Position numbers and translations under genes: made by a program. The notes beneath the pieces were generated by a model. The model made no database searches. It saw nothing but the letters and a program-made list of their open reading frames with translations, and had not been told where the DNA came from. DNA of 64,000 nt, taken from positions 124,001 to 188,000 of the forward strand of contig JADJDM010000001.1 in assembly GCA_016702705.1 (NCBI GenBank). Reading direction: 5' to 3'. Shown piece by piece: positions 28,053 through 36,874 of the stretch. The stretch is from Bacteroidota bacterium (GTDB taxonomy: Bacteria > Bacteroidota > Bacteroidia > B-17B0 > Aurantibacillaceae). The first letter of the stretch is position 1. Every line of letters begins with the position of its first letter.

Positions 28053-28138
28053 AATATTAAAGTCTGCTATAAAAATAAGAATTATTTAAAGCAACGTACA
28101 TTGCAATTTTTTTACGAAATTTACGTTTTAATTTACCA

Positions 28139-28989
28139 ATGAAAAAACTGTTTCTATATTTTTTCCTATTTATTGTTGGAGCTGATGTTTTTGGGCAAGC
28201 CAACAATCATAAAGATTTTTATTCGCACGATGTTGGTTTGTTTTTAGGGGCAAGCTATTATTTGGGCGACATTAATCCACGCGCTCATTTTGATATGTCG
28301 CAGCCTGCAGGTGGCGTATTTTACCGTTTTAATTATAGTCCACGGTTTGCGTTTAGAGGTGGTTTTAATTATGGAAACCTAAGAGCAGATGATTCACAAT
28401 CCGAAAACGAAGATCAACTCGAACGCAACTTGAATTTTCAAACGAAATTATATGAGTTATATGCAAAAAGTGAATTCAATTTTATGGAATATCAAACAGG
28501 AAGCGGAAAATACTTTTTCTCTCCTTATGTATTCTTAGGAATTGATGCCTTTAGGTTTAATCCAATGGGTAATATTGGAGATGATAATTGGATAGCATTA
28601 AGAAGATTAAGTACTGAGGGACAAAAACATCGCAAAACCCAAAACAAAAACAATATAAACTAACTCAAATTGGAATTCCTTTTGGTATTGGATTTAAGCT
28701 TAGTGTTGCCAAACAATTGAGTTTAGGTTTTGAGTGGGGGCCAAGAAAAACGTTTACAGACTATATTGATGATGTTAGCAATAAATATGTTGATCCAATT
28801 AAACTTGCTGCAGAAAAAGGTGCAGCGGCAGGTATTATGAGTAATAGAACCGAAAATTTAGAAGCTTATACCAGTAACACAGGTAAACTTAGAGGTAATC
28901 CAAATACTAAAGATTGGTTCTTTTATTATGGTTTAACGCTAAGTTTAAAACTTAAGCAAAAACCAAAAGAGTGCCGAAGCCACAGATAA
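28139..28989 (+). CDS. DUF6089 family outer-membrane beta-barrel protein (frameshifted)
   Basis: Bacteroidota-specific beta-barrel family. A signal peptide (FLYFFLFIVGADVFGQ) is followed by HDVGLFLGASYYLGDINP and YSPRFAFRGGFNYG. The frame breaks in the A run at 28622-28627 (one A missing). It resumes as KTSQNPKQKQYKLTQIG and continues through LSLGFEWGPRKTFTDYIDD to 28989. The corrected length of about 283 residues fits the family. The readable frames are 28139-28663 and 28717-28989. It is divergent from the flavoprotein gene; function unknown beyond envelope location. Confidence 0.85.
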
Positions 28990-29070
28990 AATTATTTTAT
29001 TTTGTAAGAGATAATTCTAATGCATTTATCAGCATTTAGAAAATAAAAGAAAATTTAGTTTGAAAAACTA

Positions 29071-29493
29071 TTAGTATTTAAGTAATACTGTTTTCTCGTT
29101 TGTTTTGCCTTCTTCAAACTTAATGATTCCCTTTCCTTGGCAATAAACCCCTGCAACGTAACCTCCAGAAGAATTGGTTGTAGGTGGAGTAATTGTACAA
29201 TTAGGCTTTTCAGCTCTAATATCCATAATTGCTGGCAGTTTAAAGTTAAAGTTAACCTTACCTTCAGAATCAGTAACACCTTCAGCTTCTAAATCGCCGA
29301 TAGCAGTTCCTGTAGCTGTGGTAACAGTTGCATAAAGCTTTACAGTTACTCCTGCTTGAACATTAATACCTAATGTATCTTTAACAGTAATAATAGCCTT
29401 ACATGGTTCAGGCTTGTTGCAAGATGAAGTGAACATCATTACAGCTCCTAGAGCCAATAAACATACAATGGTAAAAAAACTAAATTTCTTCAT
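29071..29493 (-). CDS. Lipoprotein with one immunoglobulin-like domain
   Basis: Protein of 140 residues with a lipoprotein signal (FTIVCLLALGAVMMFTSSC, cysteine at about residue 25). The mature domain (AIITVKDTLGINVQAGVTVKLY, then GVTDSEGKVNFNFKLP) resembles the carboxypeptidase-regulatory-like/SpaA beta sandwich of Bacteroidota lipoproteins. It diverges from the cyclophilin gene. Cargo or partner unknown. Confidence 0.78.
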   Translation of the reverse strand: MKKFSFFTIVCLLALGAVMMFTSSCNKPEPCKAIITVKDTLGINVQAGVTVKLYATVTTATGTAIGDLEAEGVTDSEGKVNFNFKLPAIMDIRAEKPNCTITPPTTNSSGGYVAGVYCQGKGIIKFEEGKTNEKTVLLKY

Positions 29494-29557
29494 ATTGTGT
29501 TAGATAATAAGCTAATTTTATGCGATGCTTTTAACAAAAGTAGTAAAAATAGTTAAT

Positions 29558-30487
29558 ATGTCCAAAAAATGCAAATTAATTGGATTATTGTTCCTTTTCG
29601 GACTTTTTGTCTCCTCCTGCAAGTCGGGGAAAGACATTTCAAATACAAACGCTCCCACGCCTAATCCCTCAAAACTCTCAAAACCATTTATAGAGGATTT
29701 AAAACGAAAATATCCGAACGAAAACCTTGTGCTTATTAGTACAACCTATGGAGAAATGATTGTTCGACTATTTAACGAAACGCCCTTACACCGTGATAAT
29801 TTTGTGAAATTGGTGGAGAAAAAGTATTACGATAGCCTCCTTTTTCACCGAGTAATTAAAGACTTTATGGTGCAAGGCGGTGACCCCGACTCAAAAACGG
29901 CCGATTTTAACAAAATGCTTGGAGATGGCGACTTGGGATATACAGTCCCCGCAGAATTTAAAAAGGAATTATTTCATAAAAAAGGAATGTTGTGTGCTGC
30001 TCGCGAAGGCGATGATATTAATCCAACAAAAGCGTCATCTGCTTGTCAGTTTTACATTGTGCAAGGAAAAAAATTTACAGATGAAACATTAAAAAATGTT
30101 GAGTACAGAATAAATAGACCTATTTTACATCAACTTACTAAAGAATATTTAGAATCCGCAGGTAACGAAGCAATTAAAACTCAATATGAACGTTACCAAA
30201 AAGAAGGGATGAAAGATAGTTTAGCTGCGCTTAAAAAGAAAATCGACCTCAGCATAATGCCATTATACGAAGCAAAAGAACACCATACTTTTACGGAGGA
30301 ACAGAAACAAGCATACAAAACAATTGGAGGAACTCCACATTTAGATGGAAGTTATACTGTTTACGGAGAAGTAATTGTAGGGCTTGAGGTAGTGGATAAG
30401 ATTGCTGAAAAGGAAACAGGTAAGAATGATAGACCGCTAGAGAATGTGAGAATGAAAATGCTAATGATTCAAAAAATCAATAAATAA
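29558..30487 (+). CDS. Peptidyl-prolyl cis-trans isomerase, cyclophilin type, lipoprotein
   Basis: Protein of 309 residues from ATG 29558 (MSKKCKLIGLLFLFGLFVSSC), with lipobox VSSC anchoring it in the membrane; the frame opens at 29525. The cyclophilin core runs from about residue 60 (LVLISTTYGEMIVRLF and FHRVIKDFMVQGGDPDS) to the end (YGEVIVGLEVVDKIAEKETG), with an inserted helical region of about 60 residues (170-240) not found in minimal cyclophilins. It assists folding of exported proteins in the periplasm. It ends 1 base before lptB and may be co-transcribed. Confidence 0.88.
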   Translation: MSKKCKLIGLLFLFGLFVSSCKSGKDISNTNAPTPNPSKLSKPFIEDLKRKYPNENLVLISTTYGEMIVRLFNETPLHRDNFVKLVEKKYYDSLLFHRVIKDFMVQGGDPDSKTADFNKMLGDGDLGYTVPAEFKKELFHKKGMLCAAREGDDINPTKASSACQFYIVQGKKFTDETLKNVEYRINRPILHQLTKEYLESAGNEAIKTQYERYQKEGMKDSLAALKKKIDLSIMPLYEAKEHHTFTEEQKQAYKTIGGTPHLDGSYTVYGEVIVGLEVVDKIAEKETGKNDRPLENVRMKMLMIQKINK

Positions 30488-30488
30488 A

Positions 30489-31217
30489 ATGATACTTCGT
30501 TCAGAAAATTTAGTTAAGAAATATAAAAGCAGAACTGTTGCAAACAAAGTTTCGGTAGAAGTAAAGCAAGGCGAAATTGTTGGTTTACTTGGTCCAAACG
30601 GTGCAGGTAAAACAACTTCCTTTTATATGATTGTTGGAATGGTGAAACCCAACGAAGGGAAAATATTTTTAGATGATATAGATATTACGGAGCTGCCCAT
30701 GTACAAACGTGCTCAAATGGGAATAGGATATTTACCTCAAGAAGCATCTGTATTCAGAAAACTTAGTATTGAAGATAATTTAAAAGCTGTGTTGGAAATG
30801 ACAACACTAAGCAAACAAGAACAAGCTGAAAAATTAGAATCGTTAATTGAAGAATTTAATTTGGGACATGTGCGAAAAAATTTAGGCGACCAACTTTCGG
30901 GTGGCGAGCGTAGAAGAACTGAAATTGCTCGTTGCCTTGCTACAAACCCAAAATTTATTTTACTTGATGAACCCTTTGCAGGTGTTGACCCTATTGAAGT
31001 TGAGGATATTCAATCGGTTGTACGAAAACTAAAAGAAAAAAACATCGGCATTTTAATTACCGACCACAATGTACATGAAACACTAAGCATAACCGATAGA
31101 GCTTATTTGCTTTTTGCTGGAAGTGTTATTAAAGCAGGAAGCGCTGAAGATTTGGCAAATGATGAACAAGTAAGAAGAGTTTATTTAGGACAAAACTTTG
31201 AATTACGTAAACATTAA
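30489..31217 (+). CDS. lptB: LPS export ABC transporter ATP-binding protein
   Basis: Protein of 242 residues. It has Walker A GPNGAGKTTSFYMI, the Q loop, signature LSGGERRRTEIAR, Walker B FILLDEPFAGVDP and the H-loop ITDHNVHET. This matches LptB, the cytoplasmic ATPase that powers LPS transport from the inner to the outer membrane with LptFG. Followed by a terminator. Confidence 0.94.
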   Translation: MILRSENLVKKYKSRTVANKVSVEVKQGEIVGLLGPNGAGKTTSFYMIVGMVKPNEGKIFLDDIDITELPMYKRAQMGIGYLPQEASVFRKLSIEDNLKAVLEMTTLSKQEQAEKLESLIEEFNLGHVRKNLGDQLSGGERRRTEIARCLATNPKFILLDEPFAGVDPIEVEDIQSVVRKLKEKNIGILITDHNVHETLSITDRAYLLFAGSVIKAGSAEDLANDEQVRRVYLGQNFELRKH

Positions 31218-31263
31218 TTGAGATTACGAATTTTGTACGAATATACTAATTGTTGTAAAAACT

Positions 31264-31308
31264 AATGCATCCAAAATACCTTACGGGGCAAGCTTGGATG
31301 CATTTTAT
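31264..31308 (+). terminator. Probable terminator after lptB
   Basis: An 11-bp stem (AATGCATCCAA with TTGGATGCATT) around a 19-base loop, followed by a short T-rich tail. The neighbouring ATACCAATT/AATTGGTAT inverted repeat (31323-31348) may serve the convergent small gene. Confidence 0.7.
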
Positions 31309-31349
31309 TTAACTAAACACCTTATACCAATTGTAATTATAAATTGGTA

Positions 31350-31619
31350 TTAATACTTAATGTGACTTAATTGATTGTGTTTGCGATGCAAATGCTGACG
31401 AATTTTTTTACTGTCTCTGTTTTTTTGCTTAAGCATAGAAACTAGCATCCACACTCCAAGTGCTACAACAAATACTACTGCAGCAGTAATTTCAACAGTA
31501 AAATATTTGTCTTCAAAAGAATTGCCTTGAGAGTATGCAGGCGAATAAATAGCCAACAAGAATAAACTTACTATAAGTCTTTGCGAGTTGTTTTTTAGTT
31601 CTGAAATGATTGTTTTCAT
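31350..31619 (-). CDS. Small single-pass membrane protein
   Basis: Protein of 89 residues with a signal peptide or first helix (IVSLFLLAIYSPAYSQG), a second helix (about residues 42-62, ITAAVVFVVALGVWMLVSML) and a basic cytoplasmic tail rich in Lys, Arg and His. Not recognised. It resembles small membrane proteins found near envelope genes. Convergent with lptB. Confidence 0.6.
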   Translation of the reverse strand: MKTIISELKNNSQRLIVSLFLLAIYSPAYSQGNSFEDKYFTVEITAAVVFVVALGVWMLVSMLKQKNRDSKKIRQHLHRKHNQLSHIKY

Positions 31620-31724
31620 GGCCGTATGTTTTTATTAGTTATTTACTGTTTTAACTAATTCTACGGACCTTGTTACACGAAGTTTTCTGTAATTGGTAAG
31701 TGGTAGCTTTTACTTAACAACTGG

Positions 31725-32522
31725 TTAAAAACGCACCATATATCCAATTTTTATATTCATTATTTCAAATGGCGAAGTATAAACTTCTGCCACTTTATGC
31801 TCATGAATACTTTTAGTTGTAACATTTACAAACTTCACAGTTAAATCGCGTGTATCCCTTGTTGCAGCTGTTGCCGCAGAATTAGCCATTGCATGATTAT
31901 GTTCTTGCATGTGATTAATATTTACGTAACTAAAATTACCACCCGCAGTGTATTTACAACTGATATCTAAATAATGATTAAACAATCGGGTGCTTGTGGT
32001 CTTTTTATCTAGGTTTATTCTAACACCGCCGCCTGCAGCATAAATACCACCACCATAAGTAAAGGTGTTTTTTTGTTCTAAAGCTTTGCATCCATCTACA
32101 TCAGTTGGATCTTCAATAAATATTTTTGAATTCATATACGCATAACCAGCCTGAGCAGTTAAATAGCCTGACACTCTATTCGCACTTTTTCCAATATCAT
32201 AATTAAATCCAAAAAGAAATTTATGCAAATTACTTGAGTACTGCACATCGGTAGTTGTTTGGGTTCCATCAGAAAAGAAATAATTTTCTTCACGAGTTTT
32301 TAATGCATAACAACCTGTGCTAATATCTGTATTAATCCACAAAGGAGCCTTGTTTAAAATTTTATATCCCAAATGGAAATCAGCACCATGGTTAACATTC
32401 ATTTTAGGCATCGAACGCTTAAACGGCGCATCTATATTATAATGAAAACCGAAATCGATTGTTTGAGCTTTGCCCAATAACGAAACGAATAAGAATGCAG
32501 AAAGTAGAAATTTAAAACCCAT
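31725..32522 (-). CDS. Outer-membrane beta-barrel protein, unrecognised family
   Basis: Protein of 265 residues with a signal peptide (FLLSAFLFVSLLGKAQT). Alternating beta strands such as GFHYNIDAPF, GYLTAQAGYAYM, YAAGGGVRINLD and a terminal aromatic (IKIGYMVRF) fit an outer-membrane barrel, the last residue being Phe as usual for BAM substrates. It has a central insertion with HMQEHNHAMANS. Substrate unknown. Confidence 0.75.
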   Translation of the reverse strand: MGFKFLLSAFLFVSLLGKAQTIDFGFHYNIDAPFKRSMPKMNVNHGADFHLGYKILNKAPLWINTDISTGCYALKTREENYFFSDGTQTTTDVQYSSNLHKFLFGFNYDIGKSANRVSGYLTAQAGYAYMNSKIFIEDPTDVDGCKALEQKNTFTYGGGIYAAGGGVRINLDKKTTSTRLFNHYLDISCKYTAGGNFSYVNINHMQEHNHAMANSAATAATRDTRDLTVKFVNVTTKSIHEHKVAEVYTSPFEIMNIKIGYMVRF

Positions 32523-32636
32523 TTTTTATTTTTTAGTTAATCTAATTTACTCAATTAAACGTTCGAAATAAAAAATGGGTTTAAGAATATAGATAATTTA
32601 ACAAATTTTGCTGGAACTGGAGGTGATTTATTTGCT

Positions 32637-32674
32637 AAAAAAATCCCGCTCATCAAAGATGGCGGGATTTTTTG
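32637..32674. terminator. Bidirectional hairpin terminator
   Basis: A-run, AAATCCCGC/GCGGGATTT stem with 12-base loop, T-run. In the minus direction it ends the large T9SS gene (stop at 32723). The 200-base gap 32523-32722 otherwise holds only the promoter region of the leftward barrel gene. Confidence 0.85.
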
Positions 32675-32722
32675 TTTTATGATCATTCTTTTAGATTTCT
32701 ATATCTGACTTCTAAAATCATA

Positions 32723-35700
32723 TTAATGCTTCATCATCATTTTAGTTTCTTTTCTTAAACCATCAATAACCAAACTGTAGTATAAAATACCCTTTGCATC
32801 TTGTTTATCAAATTGAATAGCGTTGTTTCCTTCCGTTAAAGAATATTTAGCCACTTCTTTTCCTAAAACATCAGTAATTACAATACATGCATTATTGATT
32901 CCTTTAGGAACAAAAGCTGTTAAGATTGTGCTGCCTGTGAAAGGATTAGGGAAGTTCGATAGTTTGAATATAGAAGTTATGTCAATATCATTTAATCTTC
33001 TTTCTATAGAAGAAGAATTGAATCCTTGAATTTCTTCAACATGAGTTCTTAATTGAACCATCCCTAATAGATTTTGCGCTATTAAATAAGCCTCTTGGTC
33101 GGCATGGTCATTTGCAATACTTTGAACTTCGTTTAAGATAGAAGAATTAGTTAATAGTTCATTTGCTATATCTTTACCATATAAACTCATTATCACACCA
33201 TAAATTTTTTGGTAATTTGAGCCAGATTCTTCACTCACAATTTGCTCGTAAATATTTGAAGCACTTTTTAATTCACCTTTAGCCAAATAAGCATCAACTA
33301 ATTGCCCTTTACGCGTTGTACCTTCAGTGAATAACAAAATATACTTTAGTGCTGAATCAGATGCGGAAGGAGTAATTGTGTCATTTAAATAATAAATAAC
33401 TAGTTGAGTTTCTAATTCATCTAATTGCCCTTTCCATTTAGCAATATTATTCGCAACATTTATGCTATCTTCATTTAAAGCTGTTGAATCGCTAATTACT
33501 TTACTGGTTGAACCACCAACAAAACTAAGCTGATTTTCCAGTAATGCTATTTTTTCCAAATATGCATTTGGATTAAACTGAGGAGTCATTACTCTCTGTC
33601 CTTCAACGCCTCCAGCACCGCAAGTATTTAAATTAGTAGGTACTGAAAACTTTGTAAATGGATATGGCGATGGTGTTGGCGGAATTGTAGGATTATGATT
33701 TGCACCTAAAGGGTCGTAAAAATAAGCTGATTTAAACTCATACGAACCATTTATTAAATTAGGAGTGTAGTGATACAAATCATAAGTACCATTTGTATGA
33801 CTAAATACATTTGCTGCTGCCGAATCAGAAATTCCTTGGTTATAGTCTACAGCTCCGCTATGAACTCCAATATCACACCAAGGAATATTATTTAAAAAGG
33901 AATTACAATAAAATCTTAAACCTTGAAGGTTACGAGGCGAAGTGCTAACTCCATCAAAATAATTCTTGTTTACACATTGTATTCCTTCGTGCAATTTTTC
34001 AAATGTATTGCCTTTAATGATGTTTATTTTTTCGCCTGCCACAATGTTTACATTGTTTGCAACAATTCCAATTGTACCACCACCTTGTACAGCAGCAGTA
34101 ACTAGGTTTTCATTTTTAAAATAGTTATTTGAAATAATGAATTTACTTGAATTTTCAACATACAAACCAACTGGGTATGTTATTGTAGATGTATTATCTA
34201 ATAAATTAAAAAAGCTATTTTGAATGCTTGCGAAATTACTATTTCCCACATAAACTCCAGTTAAATTGCCAGTAAATGTAGTAGAACCTGCTACAGTAAG
34301 TTTACGACCTCCATTTGCATTTACATTTGTGTGATAAACTCCATATTTTACTCTTTTTACTGTTGTGCCGCTTAAATAAGTTGTAGAGTTGTTAGATATA
34401 ATTGCATCGTATAAATTATTATAAGAAGATTGCGCATTTTCGAAAGTACAGTTTAAAAAGCGGAATGTTTGTTTACGATCAACTAAATTTGCAAAATAAT
34501 TAGGTTGCACAATATTGAAAGTACTTTGTGTTTTAATAATTGCATTACTAAAAACGCTTACATCATTTGCCTGCACCGGTGGGTACGTATACATTTCAGC
34601 CTCAATTGCAACTTTATTATCTAATAATTTAGAGCCACCTGTGTATTGCACAATTGCACCACCCTTAATATTTATCGCAGTCAATGCGTGATCAATTTGT
34701 GAAATTCCAATCGTGGTTAAAACAGCATGCGGTGAATTTGTAATAGTTCCTTGATTTGAAGTATTTGAACCGTTTAAAACAACCCCATTCCACAGTTGAC
34801 TTTCTCCGCAATCCGTATACCATGTTAAAGTAGTAGCATTTAAAACAACCTTACCTCCTTGGCCAGAAGCAATTGCATTTACAATCATACCTGTATTTGG
34901 GGCAAATTTAATTGTAAGATTTTGAAATGTATATTTAGAACCAACTGGAATTGTAATGTTACCTGTTGAAATAGTTGTAGAAGTAAATGTAACAGGTACA
35001 ACTGCTCCAGTAATTGTGTTAGTGCAATTAAGCGGGGTATTGTTTGTTACAGTATATGTTCCTACAGGTAAAGTAATCGGTTCCTTAATATTTATATTTG
35101 AGTAAAAATAACAACATGCCGAGCCCTCATTTTGATAAGCACTATAATCAACTCCATCCATTTGATCAGGAAGCAAAAATGTTTCTTGTTGTGGATTTCC
35201 CATTCCTGGAGTTGACGTAGAAGTTGGTCCAAAAGAATAACCAGAAGGTGCTGTTACAGCACTTGAATTCCAAACCCAACTACTTGGCGTAGATGATGAG
35301 ACATTTAAACTCATTAATACATTTGTAGTAGCAAAATACATGTATGGCGTAGAGCCTGTATATCTAATTTCAATTTGTGACTTTGACAAATCTGTATTGG
35401 CAGGAATACTAGTAACTGCCGTAACTGTTGAGGAAGTATAAGGTGATGCTATATAATTAACACGTGTTGTTATATTAGAGTTAGTGGTATTTGTAAATAC
35501 TAATTTACTTCCATCTGGTGTAAATTCCAACCCACGAATATGTGCAGTTGGGGTTGCTGAGCCTCCAACTATCTTACTTGCAAATGTTGAACTTATCGGT
35601 AAACCAGATGTATTAAATTCAACGGTAGCAATATTTACTGGACTACTGCCTTCAAAAGTAAAACCAAGCTGATAGTTGCCGCTGCTTAATTTTACAACTT

Positions 35701-36232
35701 CCAACTCCGACCTAAATATTGAATTGTTTGAAGCACCAGGCACAAGAAACTCTGAGCTACTAATATAATTAACTCCGCTAGCGTCAACTTTAAAAGTGTA
35801 TAAAGATGAACCATCAAACATAAAAACATAATTATACGCTGTGCTTCCTGTACCAACTTTTGGAGCAGCAGCCCAATAAATTCCTTTAGATTTAGCAGGA
35901 GAAGAAGTAGGATATAACTGAGTGAATAATTCTTTAGTGTTATTATTTATGCTTGTGTTTGTGTTTATCGTACTATAACCAGTTGTAGGGACTGAATAAG
36001 GGCATGGTGGTGCATTACCAACTAATGTTGCTTGTGTTTCTGAAAACTGTTGTAAAGTTGGGGTGCCGCCTGTTGAATAAGGTGAAATATCCAGTACAGC
36101 ATAAAATGGTAAAAACCTATTATAAATAAAGTTATAAATCCCTCCATCCCCGCCGGGATTTGGAGGAATAAGCGATGGAGTAGCAGCACTAAATATAAAA
36201 TACTTTTTACAATCCCCTGGGCTTGGCACCAC
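32723..36232 (-). CDS. Large beta-helix protein with T9SS type A sorting domain, main part
   Basis: The frame from GTG 36232 encodes 1169 residues; it continues a signal-peptide-bearing part upstream (36281-36628) across an in-frame TAG 36281-36283, so the gene would be about 1300 residues. Order of regions: a WD40/propeller-like N-terminal region (IYWAAAPKVGTG, GLEFTPDGSKLVFTN), a right-handed parallel beta-helix (about 370-780; VVLNATTLTWYTDCG and GGAIVQYTGGSKLL), a helical TPR-like stretch (about 880-1060), and a sorting domain (LSNFPNPFTGSTILTAF, VITDVLGKEVAKYS, ILYYSLVIDG). T9SS export and a carbohydrate- or surface-binding role are likely. Confidence 0.85.
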   Translation of the reverse strand: MVPSPGDCKKYFIFSAATPSLIPPNPGGDGGIYNFIYNRFLPFYAVLDISPYSTGGTPTLQQFSETQATLVGNAPPCPYSVPTTGYSTINTNTSINNNTKELFTQLYPTSSPAKSKGIYWAAAPKVGTGSTAYNYVFMFDGSSLYTFKVDASGVNYISSSEFLVPGASNNSIFRSELEVVKLSSGNYQLGFTFEGSSPVNIATVEFNTSGLPISSTFASKIVGGSATPTAHIRGLEFTPDGSKLVFTNTTNSNITTRVNYIASPYTSSTVTAVTSIPANTDLSKSQIEIRYTGSTPYMYFATTNVLMSLNVSSSTPSSWVWNSSAVTAPSGYSFGPTSTSTPGMGNPQQETFLLPDQMDGVDYSAYQNEGSACCYFYSNINIKEPITLPVGTYTVTNNTPLNCTNTITGAVVPVTFTSTTISTGNITIPVGSKYTFQNLTIKFAPNTGMIVNAIASGQGGKVVLNATTLTWYTDCGESQLWNGVVLNGSNTSNQGTITNSPHAVLTTIGISQIDHALTAINIKGGAIVQYTGGSKLLDNKVAIEAEMYTYPPVQANDVSVFSNAIIKTQSTFNIVQPNYFANLVDRKQTFRFLNCTFENAQSSYNNLYDAIISNNSTTYLSGTTVKRVKYGVYHTNVNANGGRKLTVAGSTTFTGNLTGVYVGNSNFASIQNSFFNLLDNTSTITYPVGLYVENSSKFIISNNYFKNENLVTAAVQGGGTIGIVANNVNIVAGEKINIIKGNTFEKLHEGIQCVNKNYFDGVSTSPRNLQGLRFYCNSFLNNIPWCDIGVHSGAVDYNQGISDSAAANVFSHTNGTYDLYHYTPNLINGSYEFKSAYFYDPLGANHNPTIPPTPSPYPFTKFSVPTNLNTCGAGGVEGQRVMTPQFNPNAYLEKIALLENQLSFVGGSTSKVISDSTALNEDSINVANNIAKWKGQLDELETQLVIYYLNDTITPSASDSALKYILLFTEGTTRKGQLVDAYLAKGELKSASNIYEQIVSEESGSNYQKIYGVIMSLYGKDIANELLTNSSILNEVQSIANDHADQEAYLIAQNLLGMVQLRTHVEEIQGFNSSSIERRLNDIDITSIFKLSNFPNPFTGSTILTAFVPKGINNACIVITDVLGKEVAKYSLTEGNNAIQFDKQDAKGILYYSLVIDGLRKETKMMMKH

Positions 36233-36280
36233 ACAAACATCTGCATATCCACTAACATTACAATCACCTCCACTTAAATA

Positions 36281-36628
36281 CTAATCATTTCTTGTAGTGT
36301 TATATGCACCATTATAGCAAGAATATGATTTTACAAAATAATTATTGGGATGAACTCTTTTGCTCCAACTTAGGTTAGCAATTGTATTCCCATTTTTATC
36401 TATCACCTCTCCATCATAAATAAAAAACTGAGGATTACCACTTTGATCTGTAATCATATTAGCCGCATATTCCATTTGTGGGAAAGCACCACCTGGTAAG
36501 AAGTTAAGCCCGCTTGGTTTCAAGTACTCATATTGCAATGCCCAATTAGGGTTTTGTGCATAGCCCTTGTTAAAAAACAAAAACAGAATAATTATTGCCG
36601 TTTTTAAAAATAAGTTAATTTGTTTCAT
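36281..36628 (-). CDS. N-terminal part of the large T9SS beta-helix protein
   Basis: 115 residues from ATG 36628 (frame open to 36697), with a signal peptide (MKQINLFLKTAIIILFLFF, then NKGYAQ). The mature part (NWALQYEYLKPSGLNFLPGG) runs into TAG 36281-36283 after YNTTRND. The next codons (YLSGGDCNVSGYADVC) continue in the same frame into the downstream gene. Without the stop this is one protein. It may be a single-base consensus error, a true nonsense mutation, or readthrough. Confidence 0.8.
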   Translation of the reverse strand: MKQINLFLKTAIIILFLFFNKGYAQNPNWALQYEYLKPSGLNFLPGGAFPQMEYAANMITDQSGNPQFFIYDGEVIDKNGNTIANLSWSKRVHPNNYFVKSYSCYNGAYNTTRND

Positions 36629-36874
36629 AAATGTATTTGGTTTAATTTTACACAATAATACATAGCATTTTTTTTTTTTTCGTAAACTATATATCAATTA
36701 ATTATTAACAATTTAATAAAAATATCATTCTTAATAACATTTCTCAGTTTTAAACTAGGGGCGCAAACTCTGTTTTATCAAAACACTTTTAAAGGTGGTA
36801 TTACTGTTGATGGTGTTAATCATAACAACATTCCTTCTTACCTAGCTCCTGATACTTTTGTATTACAAAATAAT

